DNA from: Nocardia sp. BMG51109
GTDB lineage: Bacteria > Actinomycetota > Actinomycetes > Mycobacteriales > Mycobacteriaceae
Length of the DNA stretch: 64,000 nt
Reading direction: 5' to 3'
Assembly (NCBI RefSeq): GCF_000526215.1
Contig: NZ_JAFQ01000004.1
Span: 3,720,001 to 3,784,000 of the forward strand
Shown here: positions 22,363 to 30,965 of the stretch, piece after piece
How positions within the stretch are numbered: the first letter of the stretch is position 1
Layout of the letters: each line of letters starts with the position of its first letter
Translations under genes and position numbers: made by a program
The notes under the pieces: generated by a model
What the model saw: the letters and a program-made list of their open reading frames with translations, nothing else
What the model was told of the DNA's origin: nothing
Database searches by the model: none

Positions 22363-22944
22363 TTATCGGTAGCCGCGTTTGAGAAGGTACTTGGCTCCGG
22401 CCTCGAAACCCTTGGGGCTCAGTACTTCGAAGCCGAAAGCGTCGGCGAGGTGGTTGGTGGTGTCGAAGGCGGTGCAGACTGCCAGCGCGTCCTCGATCTG
22501 TTGAGGGGAGACACCTGCCGACAGTACTTCGCGCATGTCCTCGGCGCCGACCTCTCCCTCCCGGGTCAGCTTGCCGAGCATCCGTAGCGTTGCCCGCAGG
22601 CCGACGTCTATGGGGGCCGAATCCGGATCTTCCAGTGCTGCTTGCACTTTCGTGTCGTCCCGGTATGCCTGGCCGGCGGTCGCGGAGTGTGCGCCGACGC
22701 AGAACGCGCACTCGTTCGCCTTCGAGACGAAGGCCGCCATCAGTTCCCGGTCGGCCACCGACCAGTCGGACGGTCCGCGCATCGCCTCGTGCGTGAACTC
22801 CTTCGACCGGTCGCCGTAGAAATCGGGACGGTAGAAGACCAGTTTGGCGGCGTCGGGAACCGGCTGCCCGGAGAACATCCGGATGAGTGTGAACAGCATC
22901 TTGGTCCGGCGGGGGTAGCCGTGGTTCAGGATGTCGAGTCGCAC
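22363..22944 (-). CDS. AhpD-like carboxymuconolactone decarboxylase family protein
   Basis: 193 aa, all-helical AhpD/CMD fold with the redox motif ECAFCVGAHS (Cys79-x-x-Cys82-x-x-x-His86), typical of alkylhydroperoxidase-like proteins. The GTG at 22944 follows GGAGG and shares one base with the stop of the preceding gene, so they are coupled. Peroxidase or thiol-disulfide activity is inferred from the CxxC; the substrate is unknown. Confidence 0.85.
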   Translation of the reverse strand: MRLDILNHGYPRRTKMLFTLIRMFSGQPVPDAAKLVFYRPDFYGDRSKEFTHEAMRGPSDWSVADRELMAAFVSKANECAFCVGAHSATAGQAYRDDTKVQAALEDPDSAPIDVGLRATLRMLGKLTREGEVGAEDMREVLSAGVSPQQIEDALAVCTAFDTTNHLADAFGFEVLSPKGFEAGAKYLLKRGYR

Positions 22945-23267
22945 TATTCGGCCTCCGCCTCGGTCGCCTCTGCCAGGGCCGCCAGGCCGGCGCCGTACAG
23001 CCGGGCGGACCGGCCGACCGCGGCGCAGACCACCAGTTCGAAGAGTTGGTCCTCGCTGTAACCCGATGCCTTCGCCGTGGCGAAGTCCGCATCGGTGATC
23101 CGTGTGGGATTCGTGGTGACCTTGCCGATCAGCTCGACCAAGGGTGGCGGGACATCGGCGTTGCCGAAGGCGCCGGCGCGCTGCTCCGGAGATGTCCTGG
23201 CCGCTCCGTTCAGTACCCGGTCCACCAGCGCCCGATGCGCTGCGCGCTTGCTGTCCTCGTCCGGCAC
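22944..23267 (-). CDS. Small CMD-like partner protein
   Basis: 107 aa, helical. ITDADFATAKASGYSEDQLF and LFELVVCAAVGRSARLYGAG resemble the conserved helices of carboxymuconolactone decarboxylase proteins, but the CxxC motif is absent (single Cys in VVCAAVG). It is coupled to the CxxC-bearing gene that follows and may be a non-redox partner subunit. Confidence 0.75.
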   Translation of the reverse strand: MPDEDSKRAAHRALVDRVLNGAARTSPEQRAGAFGNADVPPPLVELIGKVTTNPTRITDADFATAKASGYSEDQLFELVVCAAVGRSARLYGAGLAALAEATEAEAE

Positions 23268-23555
23268 GGCACCCTCCGCCTTCCCACCAGCTCGAGCCGT
23301 CTACGCCCGTGCACCATACTCCGCCGTCGACGATGCCGGGAGTGGTCGGATCGGCGGCGTCGACGATGTCCGGGTGTTGTCGGGCCGGCATCGTCCGCGG
23401 TCCGCACCGGGGGTGGTAAGGGGGCTTTCCGGATCGAGACTGTGTTGACAATGTTGTGCCGTAACGGTTTTCGTCGGGCACATGATCCCGTCCCGCGGCC
23501 TCGACGGTTCGCGGGCCGGTTTGTCTTCTCGTATCGGTGACCGGCGGGCGGTAGC
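23268..23555. other. Divergent intergenic region
   Basis: About 290 bp between the leftward CMD pair and the rightward DUF885 gene. A TTGACA hexamer occurs at 23445-23450, but no -10 partner stands at the right distance. No gene supported. Confidence 0.4.
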
Positions 23556-25235
23556 GTGCCCGGTATGGGTTCCGGGTCGAGTGTGCATCAAATGTGTGAT
23601 CGGTTCGTCGACGACTATGCGGCCGCCGATCCGGTGCTGGCGACGATGCTCGGGATACCCGGGCACGACGACCGGCTGACCGACTTCTCGCCGGCCGGGC
23701 ACGATCGGCGTGCCGAGATCGCCGGGAACGCCTTGCGCGAGGTGCGGGCCGCCGAACCCGCCGACGACGGTGAACGGGTCGCGCAAGAGGTGTTCTGCGA
23801 GCGGGTCGGGCTGGAGGCCGAGATCCACGACGCGGGGCTCACGCTCGCCTCGCTCAACGTGATCTCCAGTCCGGTGCAAAGCATCCGGATGGCGTTCGAC
23901 CTGATGCGCACCGATACGGCCGCGGATTGGGCGGTCGTCGCCGAGCGGCTCGCGCGGGTGCCCGAGGCGCTCGGCGGTCTGCGCGCCTCGCTGCTGACGG
24001 CGGCCGAGCGGGGCCGGATCTCCGCGCTGCGGCAGCTCGCCAAGACGGCCGAGCAGGCCGAGACCTGGGCCGGGCTCCGCGGCCCGGACGGGTTCTTCAC
24101 CAGCTTCGTCGCCGCGGCCGGTGTCGAGGGTGCGCCGCTGGAAGAACTGCGGCGTGCCGCGGGCGCCGCCGAGGAGGCGTACGGCGAGTTCGCCGGATTC
24201 CTGCGCGCCGACCTCGCGCCGCGTGCGCCGGTCGAAGACGCTGTGGGCGAACAGGTTTACCGGCTGTGGTCGCGCTACTTCACCGGCGCCACCTTCGACC
24301 TGCGGGAAGCCTATGCGTGGGGCTGGGACGAGTTCGCTCGGATCGAGGCCGAAATGCTGTCCGTGGCCGCACGTATCGCGCCGGGCGCGACGCTCGCCGA
24401 GGCCGCGGCGGCCCTCGACGAGGATCCGAGGTACCGGGTCCGGGGGCGGGCGGCCTTCGAGGCGTGGATGCAGAGGCTTTCCGACGAGGCGCTGGAGTCC
24501 TTGCGCGGCAAGCACTTCGACATCCCCGACGCGCTGATGAAACTGGAGTGCAGGATCGCGCCGCCCGGTGGCGGCATCGGCGCGTACTACACCGGGCCCA
24601 GCGCCGACTTCGCTCGTCCGGGCCGGATGTGGTGGTCGGTCCCGGAGGGCAGGGACGAGTTCATCACCTGGCGTGAGGTCAGCACCGTCTACCACGAGGG
24701 CGTGCCGGGCCATCACCTGCAGATCGCGACCGCGGTGCACGAGGCGGCCTCGCTGAACAACTACCAGCGGATGATGTCGTTCACCGACGGCCACGGCGAG
24801 GGCTGGGCCCTGTACGCCGAACGCCTCATGCAGGAACTCGGCTACCTGGACGACGACGGCAACCTACTCGGCATGCTCTCCGAACAACTCTTCCGCGCCG
24901 CCCGCGTCATCGTCGACATCGGCATGCACCTGGAGCTGGAGATCCCCAGGGGCACAGGCTTTCACGAGGGCGAGCACTGGACCCCCGACCTCGCCCTGGA
25001 TTTCCTGCTGACCCGCACCATCACCGACCCGGCCCACGTCCGCGACGAAATCGACCGCTACCTCGGCTGGCCCGGCCAGGCCCCCGCCTACAAACTGGGC
25101 GAGCGCACCTGGCTGGCCGCCCGCGAGCAGGCCCGCCACCGCACCGGAGACTCCTTCGACCTGAAGACCTTCCACACCCGAGCCCTCGAGCTCGGCGGAA
25201 TGGGCCTGGACACCTTCCGGTCCCAACTGACCTGA
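23556..25235 (+). CDS. DUF885 family protein, putative metallopeptidase
   Basis: 559 aa, full length for the family, no signal peptide. The zinc-peptidase-like motif is YHEGVPGHHLQ (His380, Glu381), with a second conserved block DGHGEGWALYAERL (Glu415). These match the DUF885 family, thought to be gluzincin-like carboxypeptidases or dipeptidases. The GTG at 23556 is taken; an ATG at 23565 is almost as good. Cytoplasmic, stand-alone gene. Confidence 0.85.
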   Translation: MPGMGSGSSVHQMCDRFVDDYAAADPVLATMLGIPGHDDRLTDFSPAGHDRRAEIAGNALREVRAAEPADDGERVAQEVFCERVGLEAEIHDAGLTLASLNVISSPVQSIRMAFDLMRTDTAADWAVVAERLARVPEALGGLRASLLTAAERGRISALRQLAKTAEQAETWAGLRGPDGFFTSFVAAAGVEGAPLEELRRAAGAAEEAYGEFAGFLRADLAPRAPVEDAVGEQVYRLWSRYFTGATFDLREAYAWGWDEFARIEAEMLSVAARIAPGATLAEAAAALDEDPRYRVRGRAAFEAWMQRLSDEALESLRGKHFDIPDALMKLECRIAPPGGGIGAYYTGPSADFARPGRMWWSVPEGRDEFITWREVSTVYHEGVPGHHLQIATAVHEAASLNNYQRMMSFTDGHGEGWALYAERLMQELGYLDDDGNLLGMLSEQLFRAARVIVDIGMHLELEIPRGTGFHEGEHWTPDLALDFLLTRTITDPAHVRDEIDRYLGWPGQAPAYKLGERTWLAAREQARHRTGDSFDLKTFHTRALELGGMGLDTFRSQLT

Positions 25236-25307
25236 CCCCCATTCGCCGGCAGTGCACTCATGCTGCCGACACGCGAAATCCCTGCACTGCTTGCACGCTC
25301 GATAGCC

Positions 25308-26540
25308 TCACGACGGCTCCTCCGCGCTCCGGCGCTCGGTGGTGGTGCGCAGGCGGGCCCAGTTGGGGCGGGGGAGGCGGCGGTCGGAGAAGACCAGGAG
25401 GGGCTCGATCACGCGGGCGGCGATCGGGCCGAGGACGGCCATCAGGAGGACGTAGGTGGTGGCCATGGCGGCGAATTCGTCGGGTACGGCGCCGGCGGCG
25501 ACGGCCAATCCGGCGATGACGATGGAGAATTCGCCGTGGGCGACCAGGGCGGCTCCGGCGCGTGCCCGGCCGTAGCGGGATGCGCCGGCGCGGTTGGCGG
25601 CCCACCAGCCGGTCGCCATCTTCGTCACGACGGTGACCACCGCGAGGACGACCGCCCAACCCAGGACGGGGGGAATGCTTTTCGGGTCGGTACTCAGGCC
25701 GAACAGCACGAAGAACAAGGCGGCGAACAGGTCTCGCAGCGGCTCCAGGAGCTTCGTCGCGGTGTGCGCGGTGGTATCGGAGATCGCGATGCCGAGCAGG
25801 AACGCGCCCACGGCCGCCGAAACCTGCAGGGCCGAGGCCGCCCCGGCGACCAGCAATGCCGATCCGAGCAGCTTGAGCAGGAAGATCTCCCGGTCCTGGC
25901 TGTTCACGATCATCGACACGAACCGGCCGTAGCGCAGCGCGACCACGAGCACGACCGTCACCGCAGCCAGCGCGATGCCCAGCGTCTTCAGGCCCGTCAT
26001 GAACCCCACACCGGCCAGCACCGCGGTGAGCACCGGCAGATACCCGGCCATCACGAGATCCTCGAAGACCAGGATCGACAGGATCGTGGGTGTCTCCCGG
26101 TTACCCACCCGGCCGAGGTCGTTGAGTACCTTCGCCACGATTCCGGACGACGAGATGTAGGTGACGCCCGCCATCGCCACCGCGCCGGTGAACCCCCACC
26201 CCAGCATCAGCGCGACCAGCACGCCCGGGGTCGCGTTCAACACCAGATCCACCACGCCGGCCAGCCAGGAGGCCCGCATCCCCGTAACCAGCTCGGCGGC
26301 ACTGTATTCCAGCCCGAGCAGCAGGAGGAGCAGCACCACTCCTATCTCGGAGGCGAGATGGATGAACTGATCCACATGATGGAGTTCGACCAACCCCCCG
26401 GTGCCGAACACCAAGCCCCCGATGAGATACAGCGGGATCGGTGACATCCCGATCCGCGCCGCCAAGCGCCCCAACAGACCCAAACCGAAAAAGACCGCGC
26501 CCAGCTGCATCAGCGCCAGGGCGGTGTCCTGTTCCACCAC
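25308..26540 (-). CDS. CPA2-type cation:proton antiporter (KhtU/KefB-like)
   Basis: 410 aa with about 12 hydrophobic helices. LGLEYSAAELVTGM and the SSGIVAKVLNDLG segment match the CPA2 Na+/K+:H+ exchanger family. No C-terminal TrkA domain is attached; instead a TrkA-C-like protein is encoded 3 bp upstream, the KhtT/KhtU arrangement for K+ efflux. The GTG at 26540 is the start. Confidence 0.88.
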   Translation of the reverse strand: MVEQDTALALMQLGAVFFGLGLLGRLAARIGMSPIPLYLIGGLVFGTGGLVELHHVDQFIHLASEIGVVLLLLLLGLEYSAAELVTGMRASWLAGVVDLVLNATPGVLVALMLGWGFTGAVAMAGVTYISSSGIVAKVLNDLGRVGNRETPTILSILVFEDLVMAGYLPVLTAVLAGVGFMTGLKTLGIALAAVTVVLVVALRYGRFVSMIVNSQDREIFLLKLLGSALLVAGAASALQVSAAVGAFLLGIAISDTTAHTATKLLEPLRDLFAALFFVLFGLSTDPKSIPPVLGWAVVLAVVTVVTKMATGWWAANRAGASRYGRARAGAALVAHGEFSIVIAGLAVAAGAVPDEFAAMATTYVLLMAVLGPIAARVIEPLLVFSDRRLPRPNWARLRTTTERRSAEEPS

Positions 26541-26543
26541 GTA

Positions 26544-27026
26544 TCAGCCGTCCGTCATGATTCTGGCGGCCGCCGCTAGGCCCTCCGCGGTGCCGACGAC
26601 CACCAGCACATCCCCTGCGGTGAACAGGAATTCGGGTCCCGGTGACGGGACAGCGTGACCGGCTCGCACCACGGCGACGATGGAAACCTTTGTCCGCGTA
26701 CGCATCTGCGTGTCGCCCAGGGCGCGATCGGCGAACGGCGACCCGGACCGGACGGCCATCTGGCGGGTGGTGACACCGTCGAGGTCGCGATGCTCCTCCT
26801 GCAACTGCGCCACCAACTGCGGTGCGCCGAGCAGATTCGCGAGGACCGAGGCCTCCTGCGCGGACAACGAGATCTGATCGGTGGCATCGGGATTGTCCGG
26901 CTTGCTCACGATCAGATCCATCGTGCCGTCCTTGTGATCGATAACCCCGACGCGACGGCGAGAGGCGGCCAACGGAAATTCTTTACGCACACCGATACCC
27001 GGCAACGGTGTTACCTCAACATTCAC
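26544..27026 (-). CDS. TrkA-C domain regulatory subunit (KhtT-like)
   Basis: 160 aa. The N-terminal half (TPLPGIGVRKEFPLAASRRR, VGVIDHKDG) is the KhtT-type N domain. The C-terminal half (about 85-158) is an RCK_C/TrkA-C domain: VAVVRAGHAVPSPGPEFLFT and AGDVLVVVGTAEGLAA. It should bind a nucleotide ligand and gate the antiporter encoded 3 bp downstream. Confidence 0.87.
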   Translation of the reverse strand: MNVEVTPLPGIGVRKEFPLAASRRRVGVIDHKDGTMDLIVSKPDNPDATDQISLSAQEASVLANLLGAPQLVAQLQEEHRDLDGVTTRQMAVRSGSPFADRALGDTQMRTRTKVSIVAVVRAGHAVPSPGPEFLFTAGDVLVVVGTAEGLAAAARIMTDG

Positions 27027-27147
27027 ATATCCATGCCTACCATCCGGGTTACCGCGGTGTCGCGGGCGGATTCGGATGATCGGTGTGGAATGCCGAGCGA
27101 TTGCCGGGTGCCGGGAGCGGATCGGTGCGGCCGGGACTGCCCGTCGA

Positions 27148-28032
27148 TCAGGCGCCGAGCTCGATGGTCTCGGCCAGCGCGGGGTCGTGGATATCCTGGC
27201 CGCCCGCGATGGCCTCCTGGTATTTGACCAGGGTTGCCGAATCGTTGTCGGTGCTGGTGGATCCGAGCTTCCAGTACGCGCGGGCGAGGAGGTCGGCGCG
27301 GTCGATGCCCCAGTGGTGGACGGCGTCGGTCCGGACGCGGCGCACCTTCCCGGCCTCCGCGGCGATCCACACCTGCGCGCGGCGTCCGGCGGCGATCGGG
27401 GCCGGGGTGTGCCCGGCGGCCTCGGCGATGTCGTCGACCCGGTGCAGCGCCAGATTCGGATGTGCCGGGACGAGCGCGATATCGGCCGGATCGGGCACGG
27501 TGAGATAGGCCGTGACGGTATCGGCCGGATCGAGGCTCTCGATGATCGCGGCGATCGCGGGGAGCGCGGTGCCGTCGCCGATCAGGATATGGTCGTGCAC
27601 TCCGTCGGCAACGGCCCACTCCGGGCGCATCCCGGACAGCGCCACCGTGTCGCCCGGCCGCACCGCGGCGAGCCAGTCGATGCTCACGCCCTGCTCGTGC
27701 CGCGCCACATCCAGGGTCAATTCCCTTGCCGCCGAATCGAATCGGCGGACCGTGAAGGCCCGCAGCACCGGTTGCTCGCCGCCGTTCCACTCCGGCAGGC
27801 CGGATTCGCCGCGGACCGGGCCGTCGACGGCCGCACCCGGCTTCGGCGGCAGCATGAGCTTGAAGGCATCGGCCGGCCGCGGATCGCGGTATTCGTCCAG
27901 GGCGGGCCCCGTCAGCACCACGCGGCTGAACCCCGGCGACAGCTTCTCCACCCGCGCCACCGACAGCTCCAGCGACAACAGCTGATTGCCCTGCGCCCGC
28001 TCCCGGATGCCCGCCTTGATCGATGCTCCCAT
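27148..28032 (-). CDS. Siderophore-interacting protein (SIP), FAD-dependent ferric reductase
   Basis: 294 aa. The FAD-binding N-terminal domain has RAFTVRRFDSAARELTLDVA (the R-x-F-T-V-R FAD motif) and VSIDWLAAVRPGDTVAL; the NAD(P)H-binding C-terminal domain has HILIGDGTALPAIAAIIESL and AYWKLGSTSTD. It should reduce ferric siderophores to release iron in the cytoplasm. The ATG at 28032 is chosen; a GTG directly before it is possible. A degenerate iron box lies 15 bp upstream. Confidence 0.9.
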   Translation of the reverse strand: MGASIKAGIRERAQGNQLLSLELSVARVEKLSPGFSRVVLTGPALDEYRDPRPADAFKLMLPPKPGAAVDGPVRGESGLPEWNGGEQPVLRAFTVRRFDSAARELTLDVARHEQGVSIDWLAAVRPGDTVALSGMRPEWAVADGVHDHILIGDGTALPAIAAIIESLDPADTVTAYLTVPDPADIALVPAHPNLALHRVDDIAEAAGHTPAPIAAGRRAQVWIAAEAGKVRRVRTDAVHHWGIDRADLLARAYWKLGSTSTDNDSATLVKYQEAIAGGQDIHDPALAETIELGA

Positions 28033-28046
28033 CACCTCACCATAAC

Positions 28047-28065
28047 TTAGGGCGGACTAACTTTG
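28047..28065 (-). promoter_or_regulatory. Degenerate candidate iron box
   Basis: Both half-sites, TTAGG and CTAAC, are intact at the correct spacing, but only 12 of 19 positions fit the IdeR consensus. The position just before a siderophore-interacting protein gene makes it worth noting. Confidence 0.3.
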
Positions 28066-28188
28066 CTCGCCCTCGTCTCGGGGCATCACTTCGCGAGACG
28101 AGCAGGTCCCAGGGCAGGTCGTCGACATCGAACGACGCCCGGAGCCGGGCGAGGCCGGAACTCGCCCCGGACACCGTGGGCAGATCCA

Positions 28189-29076
28189 TTACGTCCGGCT
28201 CAGCGGCATGGCGCTTCCGAGGTGGGCGAGCTTGTGCGGGTTGCGGACGGCGTAGATGCGGGTGATCTTGCCGTCCTCGACGACCAGGCTGATCGCGGAG
28301 TCGAGATCGCCGTCGATATCGATCCGCAGCGCCGGAGCGCCGTTGAGCGACAGATCCGCCAGCCGGGCGCCCGGCGCGACTACCGGAAGACGGGCGAGGA
28401 CGCGGGCCACGCGGCGGGCGCCCTCGAGCGGATGCAGGAACGCCTGCACGATCCCGCCGCCGTCGGCGACCAGCACCACGTCGGGGGCGAGGACGTCGAG
28501 CAGGCCCTGCAGGTCGCCCGTGCGGATCGCCGACCGGAATCGGGCCACGACGGTCTGCTGCTCGGTGGGGCTCACCCGCACGCGGGGCCGGCGGGCCGCC
28601 ACGTGGTCGCGGGCCCGGCGGGCGATCTGGCGGACCGCCGCCGGGGTCTTGTCGAGGGCCTCGGCGATCTCGTCGTACGGCGCGTCGAACACCTCGCGCA
28701 GGACGAACACCGCGCGTTCGGCCGGGGTGAGCGTCTCCAGCACCGTGAGCATCGCGATCGACACGCTCTCGGCGAGTTCGACATCCTCGGCCACGTCGGG
28801 ACCGGTGAGCAGAGGTTCGGGTAGCCACTCGCCCAGGTAGTCCTCGCGTCGCCGGGTCAGGGTGCGCAGCCGGTTGAGCGCCTGCCTGGTGACGGTCCGC
28901 ACCAGGTAGGCGCGCGGGTCGCGCACCTCGTCCCGGTCGACCTTCGCCCAGCGCAGCCACGTCTCCTGCACGACGTCGTCGGCGTCCGCACCGGATCCGA
29001 GCATCTCGTAGGCCACCGTGAACAGCAGGCTGCGATGAGTAACGAACGGATCGTCACTCGCCGTTCGGTCGTTCAT
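28189..29076 (-). CDS. ECF41-type RNA polymerase sigma factor with SnoaL-like tail
   Basis: 295 aa. Sigma region 2 spans about 10-75 (VAYEMLGSGADADDVVQETW), then the ECF41 linker motif WLPEPL (84-89), region 4 at about 112-165 (TPAERAVFVLREVFDAPYDE), and a C-terminal SnoaL-like domain with the DGGG motif (205-208) and NPHKL (279-283) known to control ECF41 activity. The Lys usually after DGGG is Ile here. It is typically encoded beside a carboxymuconolactone decarboxylase-type gene, as here (29354-29944). Confidence 0.9.
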   Translation of the reverse strand: MNDRTASDDPFVTHRSLLFTVAYEMLGSGADADDVVQETWLRWAKVDRDEVRDPRAYLVRTVTRQALNRLRTLTRRREDYLGEWLPEPLLTGPDVAEDVELAESVSIAMLTVLETLTPAERAVFVLREVFDAPYDEIAEALDKTPAAVRQIARRARDHVAARRPRVRVSPTEQQTVVARFRSAIRTGDLQGLLDVLAPDVVLVADGGGIVQAFLHPLEGARRVARVLARLPVVAPGARLADLSLNGAPALRIDIDGDLDSAISLVVEDGKITRIYAVRNPHKLAHLGSAMPLSRT

Positions 29077-29103
29077 GTCGTGCCCATCTCGTCGTGCCGG
29101 ACC

Positions 29104-29360
29104 CGGCCGCTCATGCTGCGTCGATTTCGGTGCACGCGAGGTCCTTTCGCCGTGCCGCCGCGCTGCCGGCTCGAGGCTCGGCCGCTCATGCTCTGCCCGA
29201 CTCCGCTCGTGCCGACGTCGGGCCGAGCATGAGCGGAGCCTTCCGTGACGTTTCGCTGCTGCTCGTGGGCCCGGCCGCCCATGCTGTGCTGGTGGTCGGC
29301 ATGAGCGGGTCCCTGCGTGGTGATGCTTCGCTGCCGCCTCCGGGCCCGACCGCTCATGCC
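29104..29360. repeat. Imperfect tandem repeats between sigma factor and CMD gene
   Basis: A core CGGCCGCTCATGCT recurs at 29104, 29179, 29272 (GCCCATGCT) and 29347 (CGACCGCTCATGCC), spaced 75, 93 and 75 bp, each preceded by a related GC-rich stretch around TTTCGCTGC or TTCGCTGCC. The same strand also carries inverted GCATGAGCGG elements, so hairpins can form. The last copy enters the end of the CMD gene. No coding function supported. Confidence 0.6.
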
Positions 29361-29944
29361 GGTGAGCCTACGTCGCTGCGCTGGGCGAGGGGGCGCAGCT
29401 CACAGGCGGCGGCGAAGCCCTGGGCCTCGATCCCGAGGGCGTTGTTGCCGCGGGTGGCCATGTTCGCGAACGCGATCCAGTTCGTGAGTTCGACCAGGGC
29501 GGGGGCGCCGAGTTCGGCGTGCAGCGCGGACACCATCTCGTCGGTGACGGTCGGCGGGGTCTGGCTCATCGCCTCGGCGTACTCCATCACCCGCCGCTCC
29601 AGCGGGGTGAAGACGCCGGACTCCCGCCACCGCGGCACCTCGCGGGCCTTCACCTCGTCGAGCCCGTCGTTGTGGGCGTGGAAATAGCCGAAGTCCAGGC
29701 ACCAGGTGCACCCGACGAGCGAGGCAACGGCCATGTGCGCGAACGACTTCAGGCTCGCGTCCGCACGATTCCACTTGTTGACCTTGCGCCCGAACGCGCT
29801 GGAGTCCATGACCGCGGTGGGGTGATGCCACATCACCTCGAGCGGCTCGGGGACGACGCCGAACATCCTGCGCGTCACGATCTTCACGAGCCTGCCGCGG
29901 ATTCCGGTGAGCTCGGCCTTCGGTATGCGGGGTGTGCCGGTCAT
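29354..29944 (-). CDS. Carboxymuconolactone decarboxylase family protein, ECF41 partner
   Basis: 196 aa AhpD/CMD-fold protein with CTWC (Cys79, Cys82) in SLVGCTWCLDFGYFHAH. The ATG at 29944 has GAGGAG upstream. ECF41 sigma factors normally activate one adjacent gene of this family (or an oxidoreductase or epimerase), and a match to their promoter lies 33-59 bp upstream. Peroxidase-like redox chemistry is the family expectation. Confidence 0.87.
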   Translation of the reverse strand: MTGTPRIPKAELTGIRGRLVKIVTRRMFGVVPEPLEVMWHHPTAVMDSSAFGRKVNKWNRADASLKSFAHMAVASLVGCTWCLDFGYFHAHNDGLDEVKAREVPRWRESGVFTPLERRVMEYAEAMSQTPPTVTDEMVSALHAELGAPALVELTNWIAFANMATRGNNALGIEAQGFAAACELRPLAQRSDVGSPA

Positions 29945-29976
29945 ATCTACTCCTCTGTCGATTTCCTCGACATGAA

Positions 29977-30003
29977 GACACCGCCCGCGACCGCCGTGTG
30001 ACA
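29977..30003 (-). promoter_or_regulatory. ECF41-type promoter
   Basis: Read leftward: -35 TGTCACA (30003-29997), 16-bp spacer, -10 TGTC (29980-29977), against the known ECF41 consensus TGTCACA-N16-18-CGTC. It lies directly upstream of the CMD gene next to the ECF41 sigma gene. Confidence 0.7.
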
Positions 30004-30036
30004 CCCGAATTCGCGCCGCACCGAAACTCGTGCCCG

Positions 30037-30795
30037 CTACGCCGATGCGAACAGCGGGCCCGCGTCCGAGGCGATCGCTGGAGCGTCGACGAGTTCGGTT
30101 GCCGCCCAGAGGGTTACCTGGGTAGCGGTGAGTACCGGGCAACCTGCGGCCCGTTCCAGCTCGGCGGTGAGCCGACTGGCGTGCAGGGCCGTCTCCGGCA
30201 GCAGCATCATCTGTGCGCCGGGATGGGCCGAGCGCCGTACGAGATCCACGATCCGGTCCGGTGGCCAGGCCGCGAGCTCCCGATCCGAGCCGGCCGAGGC
30301 GTCGACACGGTGGATCACCTCGGCACCGGTCTCTCGCACGCGGTCGACGAAATGCTCGGACAGTTCGGGGTGATACACCGAGGCGAGCGCGACCCGGCGC
30401 AGTGACAGATGGCGAATCGCCTGCTGAAAGGCCGCCGTCGTGCTGGTCGCCGGGCACCCGGTTACGCGGCGGAGGGTGCGCACCTGCTCGCCGACACCGT
30501 CCGGACCGTCCAGGAAGCTGGAACTGGTGACAGCGAAGGCCACGGCATCCATGCTCCGGCCGCCGAGTGCCGAGGGCAGCACCCGTTCCAGATGCGCCGC
30601 CGAGCCCAGCCGCCGCAAGGCATCGGTGACCTGCTCGATGGTCAGCGTGGCCAGATCGTCGATATCATCCGGCCAGGGGATGTAGACCACCTCGAGGTCG
30701 AGGGCAGGGTCGAGCCGCCCCGCGAGGTCCAGAAAATCGTCCTCACCCGAATCCGGGGTGGGATACAACAGGCCGACCCGACGCTGGCTACCCAT
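30037..30795 (-). CDS. Asp/Glu racemase / maleate isomerase superfamily protein
   Basis: 252 aa. VGLLYPTPDSGEDDFLDLAG starts the fold; the two catalytic-Cys regions are visible as TGCPATSTTAAF (about 119) and AAGCPVLTATQVTLWA (about 225). These match the maleate cis-trans isomerase/arylmalonate decarboxylase branch of the Asp/Glu racemase superfamily. It is divergent from a D-amino-acid oxidase-like gene, which suggests joint amino-acid stereochemistry or catabolism, by inference. Confidence 0.78.
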   Translation of the reverse strand: MGSQRRVGLLYPTPDSGEDDFLDLAGRLDPALDLEVVYIPWPDDIDDLATLTIEQVTDALRRLGSAAHLERVLPSALGGRSMDAVAFAVTSSSFLDGPDGVGEQVRTLRRVTGCPATSTTAAFQQAIRHLSLRRVALASVYHPELSEHFVDRVRETGAEVIHRVDASAGSDRELAAWPPDRIVDLVRRSAHPGAQMMLLPETALHASRLTAELERAAGCPVLTATQVTLWAATELVDAPAIASDAGPLFASA

Positions 30796-30965
30796 AAGTC
30801 CGCCATGCTAGGCGATGTGCCGCCGCCCCGACCTGGAGCGCACTCGCGAGATCGCGGCCGACCACGGAGGAAGGCCCACAGGCTCCCATTCGTCCAAGTT
30901 CGCGACACTCCGGCCGGATCAGAATGCCCCCGGAAGAACGTCGGACACTCGGAGGATTAGGGATC

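Noticed and set aside
23445..23473. TTGACA-type promoter
   Set aside because: No acceptable -10 hexamer 16-18 bp downstream.
29073..29357. 94-codon leftward frame through the intergenic repeats
   Set aside because: Apparent MSGRA peptide repeats come from the DNA repeat; no ribosome site or family.
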